Assembly (NCBI GenBank): GCA_944388935.1 | Contig: CALXKK010000012.1 | Coordinates: 1 to 46,222, forward strand | Reading direction: 5' to 3' | Source: an uncultured Clostridia bacterium | Lineage (GTDB): Bacteria > Bacillota > Clostridia > TANB77 > CAG-508 | Length of the DNA: 46,222 nucleotides | Part shown: piece after piece, positions 1 to 8,999 of the stretch | Layout: every line of letters begins with the position of its first letter | Position numbering within the stretch: the stretch's first letter is position 1 | Translations under genes and position numbers: made by a program | Notes under the pieces: generated by a model | Told to the model about the DNA's origin: nothing | The model's input: only the letters and a program-made list of their open reading frames with translations | The model's database searches: none

Positions 1-31
1 GAGTTTTTTTATATACTAAAGTTTTTTACCC

Positions 32-57
32 ACCACTGGTAGAACCAGTGGTTTTTT
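32..57 (+). terminator. Rho-independent terminator of a gene left of the window
   Basis: A perfect 9-bp stem (ACCACTGGT / ACCAGTGGT) with a 3-base loop is followed by a run of T on the plus strand. It would end a rightward transcript that starts outside the window. Confidence 0.8.
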
Positions 58-80
58 CAAGCTAAAAGCGCCAATAAAGA

Positions 81-113
81 AGCTGGCAGATACAAAAATC
101 GTATCTACCAGCT
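81..113. repeat. Imperfect inverted repeat, possible terminator of the first gene
   Basis: Two 13-nt arms (81-93 and 101-113) pair with a single mismatch on the plus strand, which becomes a G-U pair on the minus strand. It lies downstream of the leftward gene at 147-584 and could end its transcript. The T-tract on that side is poor, so the role is uncertain. Confidence 0.45.
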
Positions 114-146
114 CCTTTTCAAAAGGCTTACCCTCGAGTGATGCAG

Positions 147-584
147 TTAGCACTCAGACATGATGTGCGCGGGCTTTGCTTTTGGGATGGCTAATTTGTC
201 ATCCTTAATCTTCAGGATCCTCGGGTCATCCCATGTGGGAATGACGTGCGAATCGAGAAAACCATAGACACGGAAGTGATGTAGCCATAGATCTGTATCT
301 TGGAGAACTTGCTCTACCTTGACAAGATCATCTGGCTTATCCGCAACCCATGCAACCTTATGTGGGCTACGACCATAGTCCACAACCAGCTCGAGCTCAT
401 CAATCACACCATCATGGTGTGAAGTCTTCTTGATTCGGAAGGTGTTTCCCTCGAACTCAATTTGCACTGGGGAGCAACCATCCATCTTGTTGCTAGTTGT
501 GAGGAAAATTCTGATTGCACCATCCTTCTTAATCGCCTCTTTAATGACATCCTCTGCCTTTTGAAACTTTTTCGCCGTGGACAT
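147..584 (-). CDS. Orphan hypothetical protein (145 aa), foreign base composition
   Basis: I do not recognise the family. The ATG at 584 is preferred over an upstream TTG at 605 because GGAAGGAGG lies 4-5 bases before it. The product is soluble, mixed-charge, with no signal peptide or membrane segment. It is rich in Asp, Lys and His/Trp and ends ...MSEC. Two 60-base samples of the gene are about 43-47% G+C, against roughly 28-30% in the flanking genes, and its codons (CTC, GAC, AAG, ATC) differ from its neighbours. A 6-bp hairpin (598-613) sits just before the ribosome binding site. The gene stands alone, with its own promoter and a possible terminator. Recent acquisition is likely; a contaminating contig join cannot be excluded. 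Confidence 0.7.
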   Translation of the reverse strand: MSTAKKFQKAEDVIKEAIKKDGAIRIFLTTSNKMDGCSPVQIEFEGNTFRIKKTSHHDGVIDELELVVDYGRSPHKVAWVADKPDDLVKVEQVLQDTDLWLHHFRVYGFLDSHVIPTWDDPRILKIKDDKLAIPKAKPAHIMSEC

Positions 585-639
585 TTGTCCTCCTTCCTGT
601 AGCAAAAGCTACAATCGACTAAATGCGAAAAACACCATT

Positions 640-668
640 ATTATACCACATTTTTAATGGATTCACAA
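640..668 (-). promoter_or_regulatory. Vegetative-type promoter of the orphan gene
   Basis: On the minus strand TTGTGA (663-668) and TATAAT (640-645) are separated by 17 bases, with TG one base before the -10 (extended -10). Confidence 0.7.
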
Positions 669-726
669 TTTTCACTTGAAATTTAAAATATCATTAAAGT
701 TTACCATAATTTTTCAAGAATAAATA

Positions 727-755
727 TTGACAAATACGCAAATACTATGTAAAAT
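727..755 (+). promoter_or_regulatory. Vegetative-type promoter of aspS
   Basis: TTGACA (727-732) and TAAAAT (750-755) are spaced by 17 bases, immediately upstream of the T-box leader. Confidence 0.8.
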
Positions 756-763
756 ATTCCCAT

Positions 764-1024
764 AGGGATTTAGGGACGTTCCTTGGAATCCCTGTTTAAT
801 ATTACAAAAAGCAATGACGAGCTTTTGCAAGTTACTAATAGAGATTAAGGGTCTAGAGGCTGGAAGCCCTTTTAGAAAAACGCAAATGAATAACACATTG
901 TTTTATATTTTAAATTAATAAATTGAGTGGAAAACTATTTTAACCTAGTTTTCAATATAGGGTGGCACCGCGGAAAGTTATTTCGTCCCTATCATATAAT
1001 AAAATATATGATGGGGCTTTTTTG
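764..1024 (+). promoter_or_regulatory. T-box riboswitch leader of aspS
   Basis: The T-box signature AGGGTGGCACCGCGG is at 959-973. It is followed by a terminator hairpin (987-1016, 12 bp with one G-U) and a T-run at 1018-1023. Upstream are Stem I-like elements: TGACGAG (K-turn-like), AATAGAGA, and a distal GGCTGGAAGCC hairpin. T-boxes bind uncharged tRNA, which favours an antiterminator and so turns on the synthetase gene when the amino acid is scarce. A base stem CAATG (812-816) / CATTG (896-900) and an inner stem TTTGC (824-828) / GCAAA (882-886) would frame an internal loop at 887-895 that should hold the specifier codon. That loop contains AAT and AAC (Asn) but no Asp codon; this fold is my inference. 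A further repeat pairs AGGGATT with AATCCCT near 764-793. Confidence 0.9.
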
Positions 1025-1054
1025 ATGCCCATCATATAAAATTAGGAGGTTATT

Positions 1055-2824
1055 ATGGAAAAGTACAGAACACATACTTGTGGAGACATCACATTAGAAG
1101 ATGTTGGTAAAAAAGTAAAAATTGCAGGATTTGTACAAACAATTCGTGACTTAGGAGGTCTTGTATTTCTAGATATTCGTGATATGTATGGAATTACACA
1201 AGTTGTAACTTCTGCAGAATCTAATATTGTAGATTTCGCATCACATATTCCTATCGAGTCTTCTGTATCTGTAGAAGGTGTGGTTAGAAAAAGAAGTGAA
1301 GACACTATAAACGAAAAAATAAAAACAGGTCTTGTAGAAATATATATTGATGAAATTAAAATTTTAGGTAAAAGAACTGCAGACCTACCTTTCGAAGTTA
1401 ATACAGACCAAGAAGTTAGAGAAGATTTAAGACTTAAATATCGTTATTTAGATTTAAGAAATGATAAATTAAAAGCTAACATCATTTTACGTAGCAAAGT
1501 TATTCAATTTTTAAGAGAAGAAATGATTAAGCAAGGATTCTTAGAGATTCAAACTCCTATACTTACAAGCTCTTCTCCAGAAGGTGCACGTGATTATTTA
1601 GTACCTAGTAGATTACACGAAGGTAAATTCTATGCTCTTCCACAAGCACCTCAACAATTTAAGCAACTTTTAATGGTTTCTGGTTTTGATAAATATTTCC
1701 AAATAGCACCATGCTTTAGAGATGAAGATGCCAGAGCAGACCGTGCTCCAGGTGAATTCTATCAATTAGATGTAGAAATGAGTTATGCTACACAAGAAGA
1801 TGTATTTTCTGTAATTGAGCCAGTTATATACAATACATTTAAAAAATTCTCAGGCAAAAAAGTTGTAGAATATCCATTCCCTAGAATACCATATAAAGAA
1901 GCAATGCTTAAATATGGTTCTGATAAACCAGATTTAAGAAATCCATTGGTAATAGTTGACGTTACAGATGTTTTCGAGTCAGAAAACGTAACTTTAAATG
2001 CTTTCAAGGGCAAATTAGTTAGAACTATTGCAGCACACGATGTTGCAGATAAACCAAGAAGCTTTTTCGAAGGAATGACAGATTATGCAATAAAAGAATG
2101 TAAAGCTAAAGGTCTTGCTTGGCTTCGTATTCAAGAAGATAGAAGCTTCCAAGGACCTATTGCAAAATTTATTCCTGATGATGAAAGAGAAGAATTAATA
2201 AAGAGAACAAATTCTAAACCAGGTGATTGTCTATTCTTCATCGCAGAAGTTCCTAGAATTGTAGACACACTTTCTGGAGAAATTAGAGATGAACTTGGAA
2301 AACGTTTAGGTCTAATAGATGAAAATGTTTTCAGTTTCTGTTGGATAGTAGATTTTCCAATGTATGAATTAGATGAACATGGAAAAATAGCATTTAACCA
2401 CAACCCATTCTCTATGCCACAAGGTGGTCTAGAAGCATTAAATACAAAAGACCCACTAGATATTTTAGCATACCAATATGACATCGTTTGTAACGGTATA
2501 GAGCTTTCTTCTGGAGCTGTTAGAAATCATGATATAGATATAATGATTAAGGCTTTTGAACTTGCAGGATATTCAGAAGAACACGTAAAAGAAAAATTCG
2601 GTGCTTTATATACAGCATTCCAATTTGGTGCTCCACCACACGCTGGAGTTGCCCCAGGAATCGACAGAATGATTATGCTTCTTGCTGGTGCAGATAATAT
2701 CCGTGAAGTTATTGCCTTCCCACTAAACAGCAAAGCTCAAGATTTAATGATGGGAGCTCCTGGATATGTTTCTAGAGACCAATTAAGAGATGTTCATATA
2801 AGAGTTGAAAAGAGTAATAAATAA
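1055..2824 (+). CDS. aspS: Aspartyl-tRNA synthetase
   Basis: A class II synthetase of 589 aa, the normal bacterial length, charging tRNA-Asp with aspartate in the cytosol. The order is an N-terminal OB anticodon-binding domain (about 1-110), the catalytic core with motif 2 FRDEDARADR, the bacterial GAD insertion (about 290-420), and motif 3 near the C-terminus (GVAPGIDRMIMLLAG). The start has AGGAGG seven bases upstream. It is a single gene, controlled by the T-box leader and closed by its own terminator. At the anticodon-loop position often used to judge tRNA discrimination the protein reads RDLGG; Leu there is typical of discriminating enzymes in some lineages, so the sequence alone does not settle whether it also charges tRNA-Asn. 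Confidence 0.97.
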   Translation: MEKYRTHTCGDITLEDVGKKVKIAGFVQTIRDLGGLVFLDIRDMYGITQVVTSAESNIVDFASHIPIESSVSVEGVVRKRSEDTINEKIKTGLVEIYIDEIKILGKRTADLPFEVNTDQEVREDLRLKYRYLDLRNDKLKANIILRSKVIQFLREEMIKQGFLEIQTPILTSSSPEGARDYLVPSRLHEGKFYALPQAPQQFKQLLMVSGFDKYFQIAPCFRDEDARADRAPGEFYQLDVEMSYATQEDVFSVIEPVIYNTFKKFSGKKVVEYPFPRIPYKEAMLKYGSDKPDLRNPLVIVDVTDVFESENVTLNAFKGKLVRTIAAHDVADKPRSFFEGMTDYAIKECKAKGLAWLRIQEDRSFQGPIAKFIPDDEREELIKRTNSKPGDCLFFIAEVPRIVDTLSGEIRDELGKRLGLIDENVFSFCWIVDFPMYELDEHGKIAFNHNPFSMPQGGLEALNTKDPLDILAYQYDIVCNGIELSSGAVRNHDIDIMIKAFELAGYSEEHVKEKFGALYTAFQFGAPPHAGVAPGIDRMIMLLAGADNIREVIAFPLNSKAQDLMMGAPGYVSRDQLRDVHIRVEKSNK

Positions 2825-2833
2825 TAATATACA

Positions 2834-2873
2834 AAAAATATAGCTAAACTTTTATGTCTAGCTATATTTTTTT
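2834..2873 (+). terminator. Terminator after aspS
   Basis: A 13-bp perfect stem (2834-2846 / 2859-2871) is flanked by A-runs and T-runs, so it could also act leftward on readthrough past adhE. Confidence 0.85.
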
Positions 2874-2940
2874 GTTTTATACCGCTTTCTAGTTTCGTTA
2901 ACATAATTTTTGAACATTTAAGGTCCGTCCCTAAAGTTCA

Positions 2941-5535
2941 TTAGTTACCATAATAGCTGTCTAATAGTATTTTCTTTATTTCTGCTACTAATGGTAATCT
3001 TGGATTTGCAGGTGTACATTGGTCTTCGAATGCTCTGTCTGCTAATTGGTCTACATGGTCTAAAAATTCTTTTTCGTCTACTCCTGCTTCTTTAAATGAT
3101 GCTGGAATATTTATGTCTTTATTCATTTGTCTTACAGCTTCTGCTAAAGAATGTACTCCCTCTTCTACTGTATCTGCTTTTAAGCCTACTATTTTTGCTA
3201 TTTGGGCATATTTTTCGTCTGCTTTATAATATTCATATTTAGGGAATGATGTAAATTTAGTTGGTTTGCTTCCATTATATTCTATTACATATGGTAATAA
3301 AATTGCATTTATTCTACCATGTGGTAAATGGAATTGTGCTCCTAATTTATGTGCCATAGAGTGGCATACTCCTAAGAAAGCATTTGAAAATGCCATACCA
3401 GCCATTGTGCTTGCATTATGCATTCTTTCTCTTGCATATTTATTATTTCCATGGTTATATGCTTCTCTTAAGTTTTCGAATACTAATTTTGCAGCCTTTT
3501 CTGCTAATGCATCTGTATAATCTGTTGCCATATTAGATACATAAGCTTCTAATGCATGTGTTAAAACATCCATACCAGTATCTGCTGTTAATGATTTTGG
3601 TAATGTATCTACAAAATCAGGGTCTACGATTGCAACATTTGGTGTTAATTCGTATGCTGTTAGTGGATATTTTTTACCTTCCTTCTTATCTGTTATAACT
3701 GCAAATGATGTTACTTCTGAACCTGTTCCAGATGTTGTAGGAATTGCTACCATTTGGCATTTCTTTCCTAACTCTGGAATTTCATATGTACGTTTTCTAA
3801 TATCTAAGAATTTTAATTTTAGTCCATCTAAATCTACATCTGGAACTTCGTATAATAACCACATTCCTTTAGCAGCATCTATAGCAGAACCTCCACCTAA
3901 TGCAATAATTACATCAGGCTCAAATTTTCTCATTGCCTCAACACCTTTTTTAACTGTGTCGAATGATGGATCTGGTTCTACATCAAAGAATATTTCAGAA
4001 TGTACATAATCCTGTCTTTTTCTTAAGTGATATAACACTTTATCCACATATCCGAATTTAACCATTGATTCATCTGTTACTATAAAAGCTCTAGAAATAT
4101 CTTTCATATCTTCTAGATATTTTATTGCTCCTGCCTCAAAATATATTTTCTTTGGAACTTTAAACCATTGCATATTAACTCTCCTTCTTCCCATCTTTTT
4201 TACATTTATTAAATTTTTAGCAGATACATTATCTGTTGTAGAGTTTCCTCCAAATGTTCCGCAACCAAGTGTTAGTGATGGTGTAAATGAATTATATATA
4301 TCACCTATACCTCCTTGTGATGATGGTTGATTTACAATGATTCTACTTGCTTTTACTCTTTCTCCAAATTCTTTTATTATATCTTTATTTTCTGAATGTA
4401 TTACTGCTGAATGACCAAGTCCTCCATTTTCTAGTAATTTTTCCGCTTTTTCTATTCCCTCTTTACTATCTTTTACAATATAGTATGCTAAGACCGGACT
4501 TAATTTTTCCTTAGAGAATGAATATTCTGGACCAACTCCCTCTTCGTATACAACTAATACTTTTGTATCTTCTGGAACTTCGAACCCTGCTTGTTTTGCA
4601 ATACTATATGGACTTTGTCCAGGAATTTTAGATTGCAAAGCATATCCCTTTTCTTTATTAAACATTACCTCTTGTAATTTTTCCTTTTCTTCTGGAGATA
4701 CAAAATAGCATCCAGCATTTTTCATTAATTCTTCAAATTCTTGGTAAACTGCTTTATCGACTATTACAGATTGTTCTGAAGCACAAATCATTCCATTATC
4801 AAATGATTTAGATAATACTAAGTCGTTTACAGAAGTTTTTAATTTTGCTGATTTCTCTATATAACAAGGAACATTTCCTGGTCCTACACCTAAAGCTGGT
4901 TTTCCAGATGAATATGCAGCTTTAACCATACCTGTTCCACCTGTTGCCAATATTAAATCTACATCTGGATGTGTCATTAACATATGTGTTGCATCAACAG
5001 ATGGCTCTTCTATCCATAAAATGCAATCTTTTGGAGCACCTGCTTTTACAGCTGCATCTCTTAATATTTCTGCAGCCCTTTTACTACATTGTTGTGCAGA
5101 TGGATGAAATCCAAATATAATTACATTTCTTGTTTTTGCAGATATAATTGATTTAAACATAACCGTAGATGTTGGATTTGTAACAGGTGTTACACCCGCA
5201 ATAATTCCAATTGGTTCTGCAATCTTTACATAGTCATCTTCTTCGTTTTCTTCTATAATACCAACTGTTTTTTCGTTTTTGATATTATGATATATGTAAT
5301 CTGTTGCAAACATATTCTTTATAATTTTATCCTCATAAATACCTCTTCCAGTCTCTTCAACTGCAAGCTTTGCAAGTTCCATATGATGTTCTAGCCCTGC
5401 CATAGACATTGCTTTTACAATCTTATCAACCTGTTCTTGATTAAGATTCATATACTCTTTTGAAGCGACTTTAGCTCTTGCTACTAAGTCATCTATCATT
5501 GCTTTCACTTTAGTTAAATCTTTTGCTTCAGCCAT
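2941..5535 (-). CDS. adhE: Bifunctional aldehyde-alcohol dehydrogenase
   Basis: At 864 aa this has the size of fermentative AdhE, which reduces acetyl-CoA to acetaldehyde and then ethanol with NADH and forms spirosome filaments. The N-terminal CoA-acylating aldehyde dehydrogenase half (about 1-440) has the catalytic Cys in NGMICASEQS near residue 250 and the GGTGMVKAA and GVGPGNVP segments. The C-terminal iron-dependent alcohol dehydrogenase half (about 455-864) has the nucleotide loop ALGGGSAIDAAKG, GTGSEVTSFAV, and metal-binding His residues in HSMAHKLGAQFHLPHG. The start has TAAGGAGG eight bases upstream. It is monocistronic with its own promoter. Its presence indicates ethanol-forming fermentation. 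Confidence 0.97.
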   Translation of the reverse strand: MAEAKDLTKVKAMIDDLVARAKVASKEYMNLNQEQVDKIVKAMSMAGLEHHMELAKLAVEETGRGIYEDKIIKNMFATDYIYHNIKNEKTVGIIEENEEDDYVKIAEPIGIIAGVTPVTNPTSTVMFKSIISAKTRNVIIFGFHPSAQQCSKRAAEILRDAAVKAGAPKDCILWIEEPSVDATHMLMTHPDVDLILATGGTGMVKAAYSSGKPALGVGPGNVPCYIEKSAKLKTSVNDLVLSKSFDNGMICASEQSVIVDKAVYQEFEELMKNAGCYFVSPEEKEKLQEVMFNKEKGYALQSKIPGQSPYSIAKQAGFEVPEDTKVLVVYEEGVGPEYSFSKEKLSPVLAYYIVKDSKEGIEKAEKLLENGGLGHSAVIHSENKDIIKEFGERVKASRIIVNQPSSQGGIGDIYNSFTPSLTLGCGTFGGNSTTDNVSAKNLINVKKMGRRRVNMQWFKVPKKIYFEAGAIKYLEDMKDISRAFIVTDESMVKFGYVDKVLYHLRKRQDYVHSEIFFDVEPDPSFDTVKKGVEAMRKFEPDVIIALGGGSAIDAAKGMWLLYEVPDVDLDGLKLKFLDIRKRTYEIPELGKKCQMVAIPTTSGTGSEVTSFAVITDKKEGKKYPLTAYELTPNVAIVDPDFVDTLPKSLTADTGMDVLTHALEAYVSNMATDYTDALAEKAAKLVFENLREAYNHGNNKYARERMHNASTMAGMAFSNAFLGVCHSMAHKLGAQFHLPHGRINAILLPYVIEYNGSKPTKFTSFPKYEYYKADEKYAQIAKIVGLKADTVEEGVHSLAEAVRQMNKDINIPASFKEAGVDEKEFLDHVDQLADRAFEDQCTPANPRLPLVAEIKKILLDSYYGN

Positions 5536-5567
5536 AAAAATGCCTCCTTATATATTTATACATTTTT

Positions 5568-5596
5568 ATAATATCTTATTGGGATTTTAAAGTCAA
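5568..5596 (-). promoter_or_regulatory. Promoter of adhE
   Basis: On the minus strand TTGACT (5591-5596) and TATTAT (5568-5573) are spaced by 17 bases. AdhE genes are often redox-controlled by Rex, but I see no clear Rex palindrome here. Confidence 0.7.
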
Positions 5597-5620
5597 TAGA
5601 AAAATTTGTAATATTTTTGC

Positions 5621-5653
5621 AAAAAAAAGGAAGCTAGATCTACTCTAACTTCT
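5621..5653 (-). terminator. Terminator of the M23 peptidase gene
   Basis: On the minus strand a 9-bp stem with one G-U pair (arms 5644-5652 and 5630-5638) is followed by C and eight T. Confidence 0.8.
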
Positions 5654-5686
5654 TTTAACATTTTTATAAGTATTGTGTTCTATATT

Positions 5687-6682
5687 TTACAGATAATTTT
5701 GAGGATTTAAAGTTTTTCCATCTTTTCTTATTTCGAAGTGTAAATGTGGTCCAGTAGAATTACCTGTAGATCCAACTGCAGCAATTTTATCTCCTGCACT
5801 AACTCTTTGTCCTGTTTTTGCATATAATTTACTACAGTGTCCATACCACATTTCGTAACCATTGTCACATTTAATTTTTATTAAATATCCATATGAACCT
5901 TTATATCCCGAAAATATTACTGTTCCAGAAGCTGCTGCTTTTATAGGTGTACCTGATGATACAGCTATATCTAGACCTGTATGGCTACTTGAACGTATAC
6001 TGCTTCTTTCTCCATATCTGGAAGTAATCTTTCCTCCAGAGACTGGTCTTACAGCTACTACAACCTTGCTTTCTTCTTCAGCCTTTTCAGTCTCTTCTGC
6101 TTTCTTCTCTTCCTCTTCTATTTGAGCTACTTTAACATCTAAATTTTCTGTTTTTAATTTTGAAACAGCTGTACTTTCATCCACTGTTTCTATTTCTGAC
6201 TTTTCAAATACCTGTTTTATACCAATATTAAGTACTAGTTTATCATTATATTCATTTTGTAAATCTGCTACTATCTTGTCAGCTTCATCTTCTGTTCCAA
6301 CATATGTTTTTATATCATCATCTATAGTTATTCCATATGCTGTATATGTTGTAGAAATATTTTCTTTTATTTTTTCTAGTACTTCATCTTCATTTGATGA
6401 TTGGTTGCTAACAAATTCTGGTTTATATTCTGTTTTAGCTTCTAGATTTCTAAAAGCTACTCCTTCTCCATCACTTTCTATATAATTATTTACTTCCTCT
6501 TCTATTTCATTCTTGTTTGTTACATACCCAATTACTTCCCCATTTACTGTTACTTTATATAAAATATTGTATCTAAATAAAATAACTGTAAATAATATTA
6601 AAAGCATTGTAGCAAAAATTTCAGTAAGTTTTATTATTTCTTTTGTGTGGTTTTTACTATGTCGTTTTAAAATAAGCTTCAC
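5687..6682 (-). CDS. Membrane-anchored LytM/M23 peptidoglycan endopeptidase
   Basis: A 331-aa protein with an N-terminal transmembrane anchor (about 22-42), an extracellular stalk of acidic coiled-coil character (about 60-205, with an EEEEKKAEETEKAEEE stretch), and a C-terminal M23 zinc metallopeptidase domain (about 210-331). Zinc and catalytic residues are visible: HTGLD (H234, D238), YGHC (H282) and HLHF (H313, H315). It probably cleaves peptide cross-bridges in the wall; several family members act in sporulation (SpoIIQ/SpoIVFA-like), which I cannot assign here. The start is awkward: the GTG at 6682 almost abuts AAAGGAGA, and the next in-frame ATG is inside the membrane helix without a binding site. 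Confidence 0.88.
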   Translation of the reverse strand: MKLILKRHSKNHTKEIIKLTEIFATMLLILFTVILFRYNILYKVTVNGEVIGYVTNKNEIEEEVNNYIESDGEGVAFRNLEAKTEYKPEFVSNQSSNEDEVLEKIKENISTTYTAYGITIDDDIKTYVGTEDEADKIVADLQNEYNDKLVLNIGIKQVFEKSEIETVDESTAVSKLKTENLDVKVAQIEEEEKKAEETEKAEEESKVVVAVRPVSGGKITSRYGERSSIRSSSHTGLDIAVSSGTPIKAAASGTVIFSGYKGSYGYLIKIKCDNGYEMWYGHCSKLYAKTGQRVSAGDKIAAVGSTGNSTGPHLHFEIRKDGKTLNPQNYL

Positions 6683-6714
6683 TCTCCTTTAATTTCTACA
6701 CACAAGCAAACATT

Positions 6715-6743
6715 ATTATACTATATATTTTATGTTTTTTCAA
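6715..6743 (-). promoter_or_regulatory. Promoter of the M23 peptidase gene
   Basis: On the minus strand TTGAAA (6738-6743) and TATAAT (6715-6720) are spaced by 17 bases. Confidence 0.75.
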
Positions 6744-6868
6744 TTTATGTATACCTCATTATTATAGTTTTTCATATTTTTTTATATTTTTACTGAGATT
6801 TTTCCAATGTTTTCTATATTTATCTCCATTTTACTCTTATTTTCTTTAATTATTGGCGTTTTTTGGAT

Positions 6869-8857
6869 TTATCTTCCTCCCATTCCGGCGCCGCCTCCAC
6901 CGCCGCCTCCGCCAGCAGAGAATCCTCCACCACCTCCGCTAGATGATGCAGAATGAGCAGCAACTGTTGAAGTCATGGTTCTATACGAACTATTTATATT
7001 ACTTGTAAAATTATAAAAACTACATTGTGTTTTAGTATATATTGGATTACAAGCCATACTAATAATTCCAAATTTATCTTGATGTTCTTGCCAATATTCT
7101 TCTGTAAACACATTTGGATATTTAGCTTTTAATTCGAAAATAACTTTTTCAGAAATTCCTATAGCTGTTGCAAATACCAAATATTTTTCCCAAATTACTA
7201 TATCAAAAACTCCCTTTTCATCTATTAAAGAATAATCTTTTAAATACTGTCCAAGTCCCTTCCATTGAGCTCTCTCATCTTCACCTTTTTGTGTAAGTTT
7301 ATATATTTTATCTTTAGCTTTACTATGAACTCTATCTAATAAAATTAATATTATAATTAATGGTGCACAGATTATTACAGAATCCAATAATCTTCCTAAA
7401 ATATCTGTTCCCCAATTTATTATATAGCCTGGTGTAAAAATTGGAATTAAACCAACTGCATTATAAACTATTATAGCAAGTAAAATCCCAGCAAATATTA
7501 TAGGTAATATGTTATTTGATGCTCCATATAATTTTTCCTTTTTCTTGTCTACTAAACCTTCATTATATAAATTTTGTTTAATATTATTCAACATTTTACT
7601 AACATGATTGTTATAATTACTATAATTTGATTTTGCAAATTTATTTAATTGTTCTACTTTAATTTCTTCTTTATTTCCTATTGCATCTTTTAATAAATAA
7701 TATATTTCCTTTTCATCTTTTTTTAGCCCTGATGCCTCCTTTGTTATTGAAATATACAAATCATCCTGTTTTTTCTCTATAGATATATAACCTTTAAGGC
7801 ATAAATTTAATATATTTGCAGCTATAAGGTCCGATGGGTTCGTCTCTCCAGCATCATTTTCGTTATCATAATGGTATAAAAAGTCTGCTTCTCCAGGAGT
7901 AGAAGTTTTTTCCCTTGGTATATCTCTAAAATACTTTAATTTCTTTTTTATTATTCCATCATCTTTTTGTTTACTAATTTTATAAAATTTATAATATCGT
8001 AAAATTAGATATACTATAATAATTATTTCTATTAATGCTAAACTTATTACAAATATTCTGTGATTTCTAATATTTTTATTAGTTTGTTTTGCCCAATCAT
8101 CCTCTTCATTTAAAATATTGTTAAGATATTCATATCTATGTACATTTTCTACATTATTAAAAATTTTATCCTTTGTAATTACTCTTACTTCTAACAAATT
8201 ATTAGCATCAAAATTATGAACTTTAAATTCCACCTCATTAGTAGAAATTTTGTTAATTTCACCATTTATATTTCCATGTCCCCATACTAATAAATTATCA
8301 ATATTTGTTATACCTTCTGGTAACTTTATTATTCCATTTATTTCTTTACATGGTATATTATTTGATTTGTCTAAAAATTGCCAATACAATTGTTGACAAT
8401 CATAATATGAATCTATAACATTATCAATTTTATATGAAATTTGATATCTTTGATTTCCAGAAGATTTGCTTTTTCCCGTTCCAAATGCAATCTCTACAGT
8501 ATTAGTGCTTATCTCCTCTGCATAATACATTCCTTCTGGAACATTATATTCTTCTTCTCCCAAATCTTCTAATTTTGTATTTGTATCCAAATTTATTACA
8601 GAAACATCTGAGATTGGATATTTTTTAGTTTTATAAAAATCTTTAAAAAGAGTTCCAGTATTTTTTACATAAACGTCCCATATTTCTGTAACATTCATAC
8701 TTCCATCTTCATTTAAAGAAATATTAAAATCTAATCCATTCATTATCTGCATTTTATCTTTGCTAAACACTTTAGATAGTGCAAATGCAGAAAAAATGAT
8801 GATTAAAATTAATATATATATTAACCAGTTTCTAAAATATTTATAATTTATTTTCAT
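6869..8857 (-). CDS. DUF2207-family membrane protein with polyglycine tail
   Basis: The 662-aa product has an N-terminal signal/anchor helix (about 10-30), an extracellular beta-rich region carrying the DUF2207 pattern (DGSMNVTEIWDV..., about 45-240), a membrane helix near 270-290, a cytoplasmic stretch, and two more helices near 450-510. It ends in a Gly-rich tail with two runs of about 5 and 8 glycines and a final GMGGR. Such tails are usual in this uncharacterised family. The tail makes a sharp G+C spike at about 6876-6950 in otherwise AT-rich DNA. The second of two close ATGs is used, after a GGGGGAT binding site. Function unknown. Confidence 0.85.
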   Translation of the reverse strand: MKINYKYFRNWLIYILILIIIFSAFALSKVFSKDKMQIMNGLDFNISLNEDGSMNVTEIWDVYVKNTGTLFKDFYKTKKYPISDVSVINLDTNTKLEDLGEEEYNVPEGMYYAEEISTNTVEIAFGTGKSKSSGNQRYQISYKIDNVIDSYYDCQQLYWQFLDKSNNIPCKEINGIIKLPEGITNIDNLLVWGHGNINGEINKISTNEVEFKVHNFDANNLLEVRVITKDKIFNNVENVHRYEYLNNILNEEDDWAKQTNKNIRNHRIFVISLALIEIIIIVYLILRYYKFYKISKQKDDGIIKKKLKYFRDIPREKTSTPGEADFLYHYDNENDAGETNPSDLIAANILNLCLKGYISIEKKQDDLYISITKEASGLKKDEKEIYYLLKDAIGNKEEIKVEQLNKFAKSNYSNYNNHVSKMLNNIKQNLYNEGLVDKKKEKLYGASNNILPIIFAGILLAIIVYNAVGLIPIFTPGYIINWGTDILGRLLDSVIICAPLIIILILLDRVHSKAKDKIYKLTQKGEDERAQWKGLGQYLKDYSLIDEKGVFDIVIWEKYLVFATAIGISEKVIFELKAKYPNVFTEEYWQEHQDKFGIISMACNPIYTKTQCSFYNFTSNINSSYRTMTSTVAAHSASSSGGGGGFSAGGGGGGGGAGMGGR

Positions 8858-8937
8858 TTTTTCATCCCCCGTAAATTTATTTTAAAAACATTTTTTTGCA
8901 TTTTATCATATCATAATATTTATAACAACTTAAAAGC

Positions 8938-8973
8938 AAAAAAAGATATAGCAAAATAGCTATATCTTTTTTT
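8938..8973 (-). terminator. Terminator of spoVG
   Basis: A 15-bp perfect stem (8938-8952 / 8959-8973) with A/T ends lies directly after the spoVG stop codon. Confidence 0.85.
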
Positions 8974-8999
8974 GAATAATTTTACTCTAATAATTTATA

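Noticed and set aside
714..896. 60-codon open frame on the minus strand before aspS
   Set aside because: It lies within the T-box leader on the opposite strand, and its protein resembles nothing; the frame is a by-product of RNA structure.
3266..3520. 84-codon plus-strand frame inside adhE
   Set aside because: It is antisense to conserved AdhE coding sequence with no ribosome site. Similar antisense frames inside aspS, spoIVB, era, iscS and others were left out for the same reason.
5536..5620. Rex-type redox operator in front of adhE
   Set aside because: No TTGTTAA-type palindrome is visible near the promoter, so control by Rex is not claimed.
6876..6950. Short GC-rich repeats that look like a small array
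   Set aside because: They encode the polyglycine tail of the DUF2207 protein; there is no spacer structure as in CRISPR.
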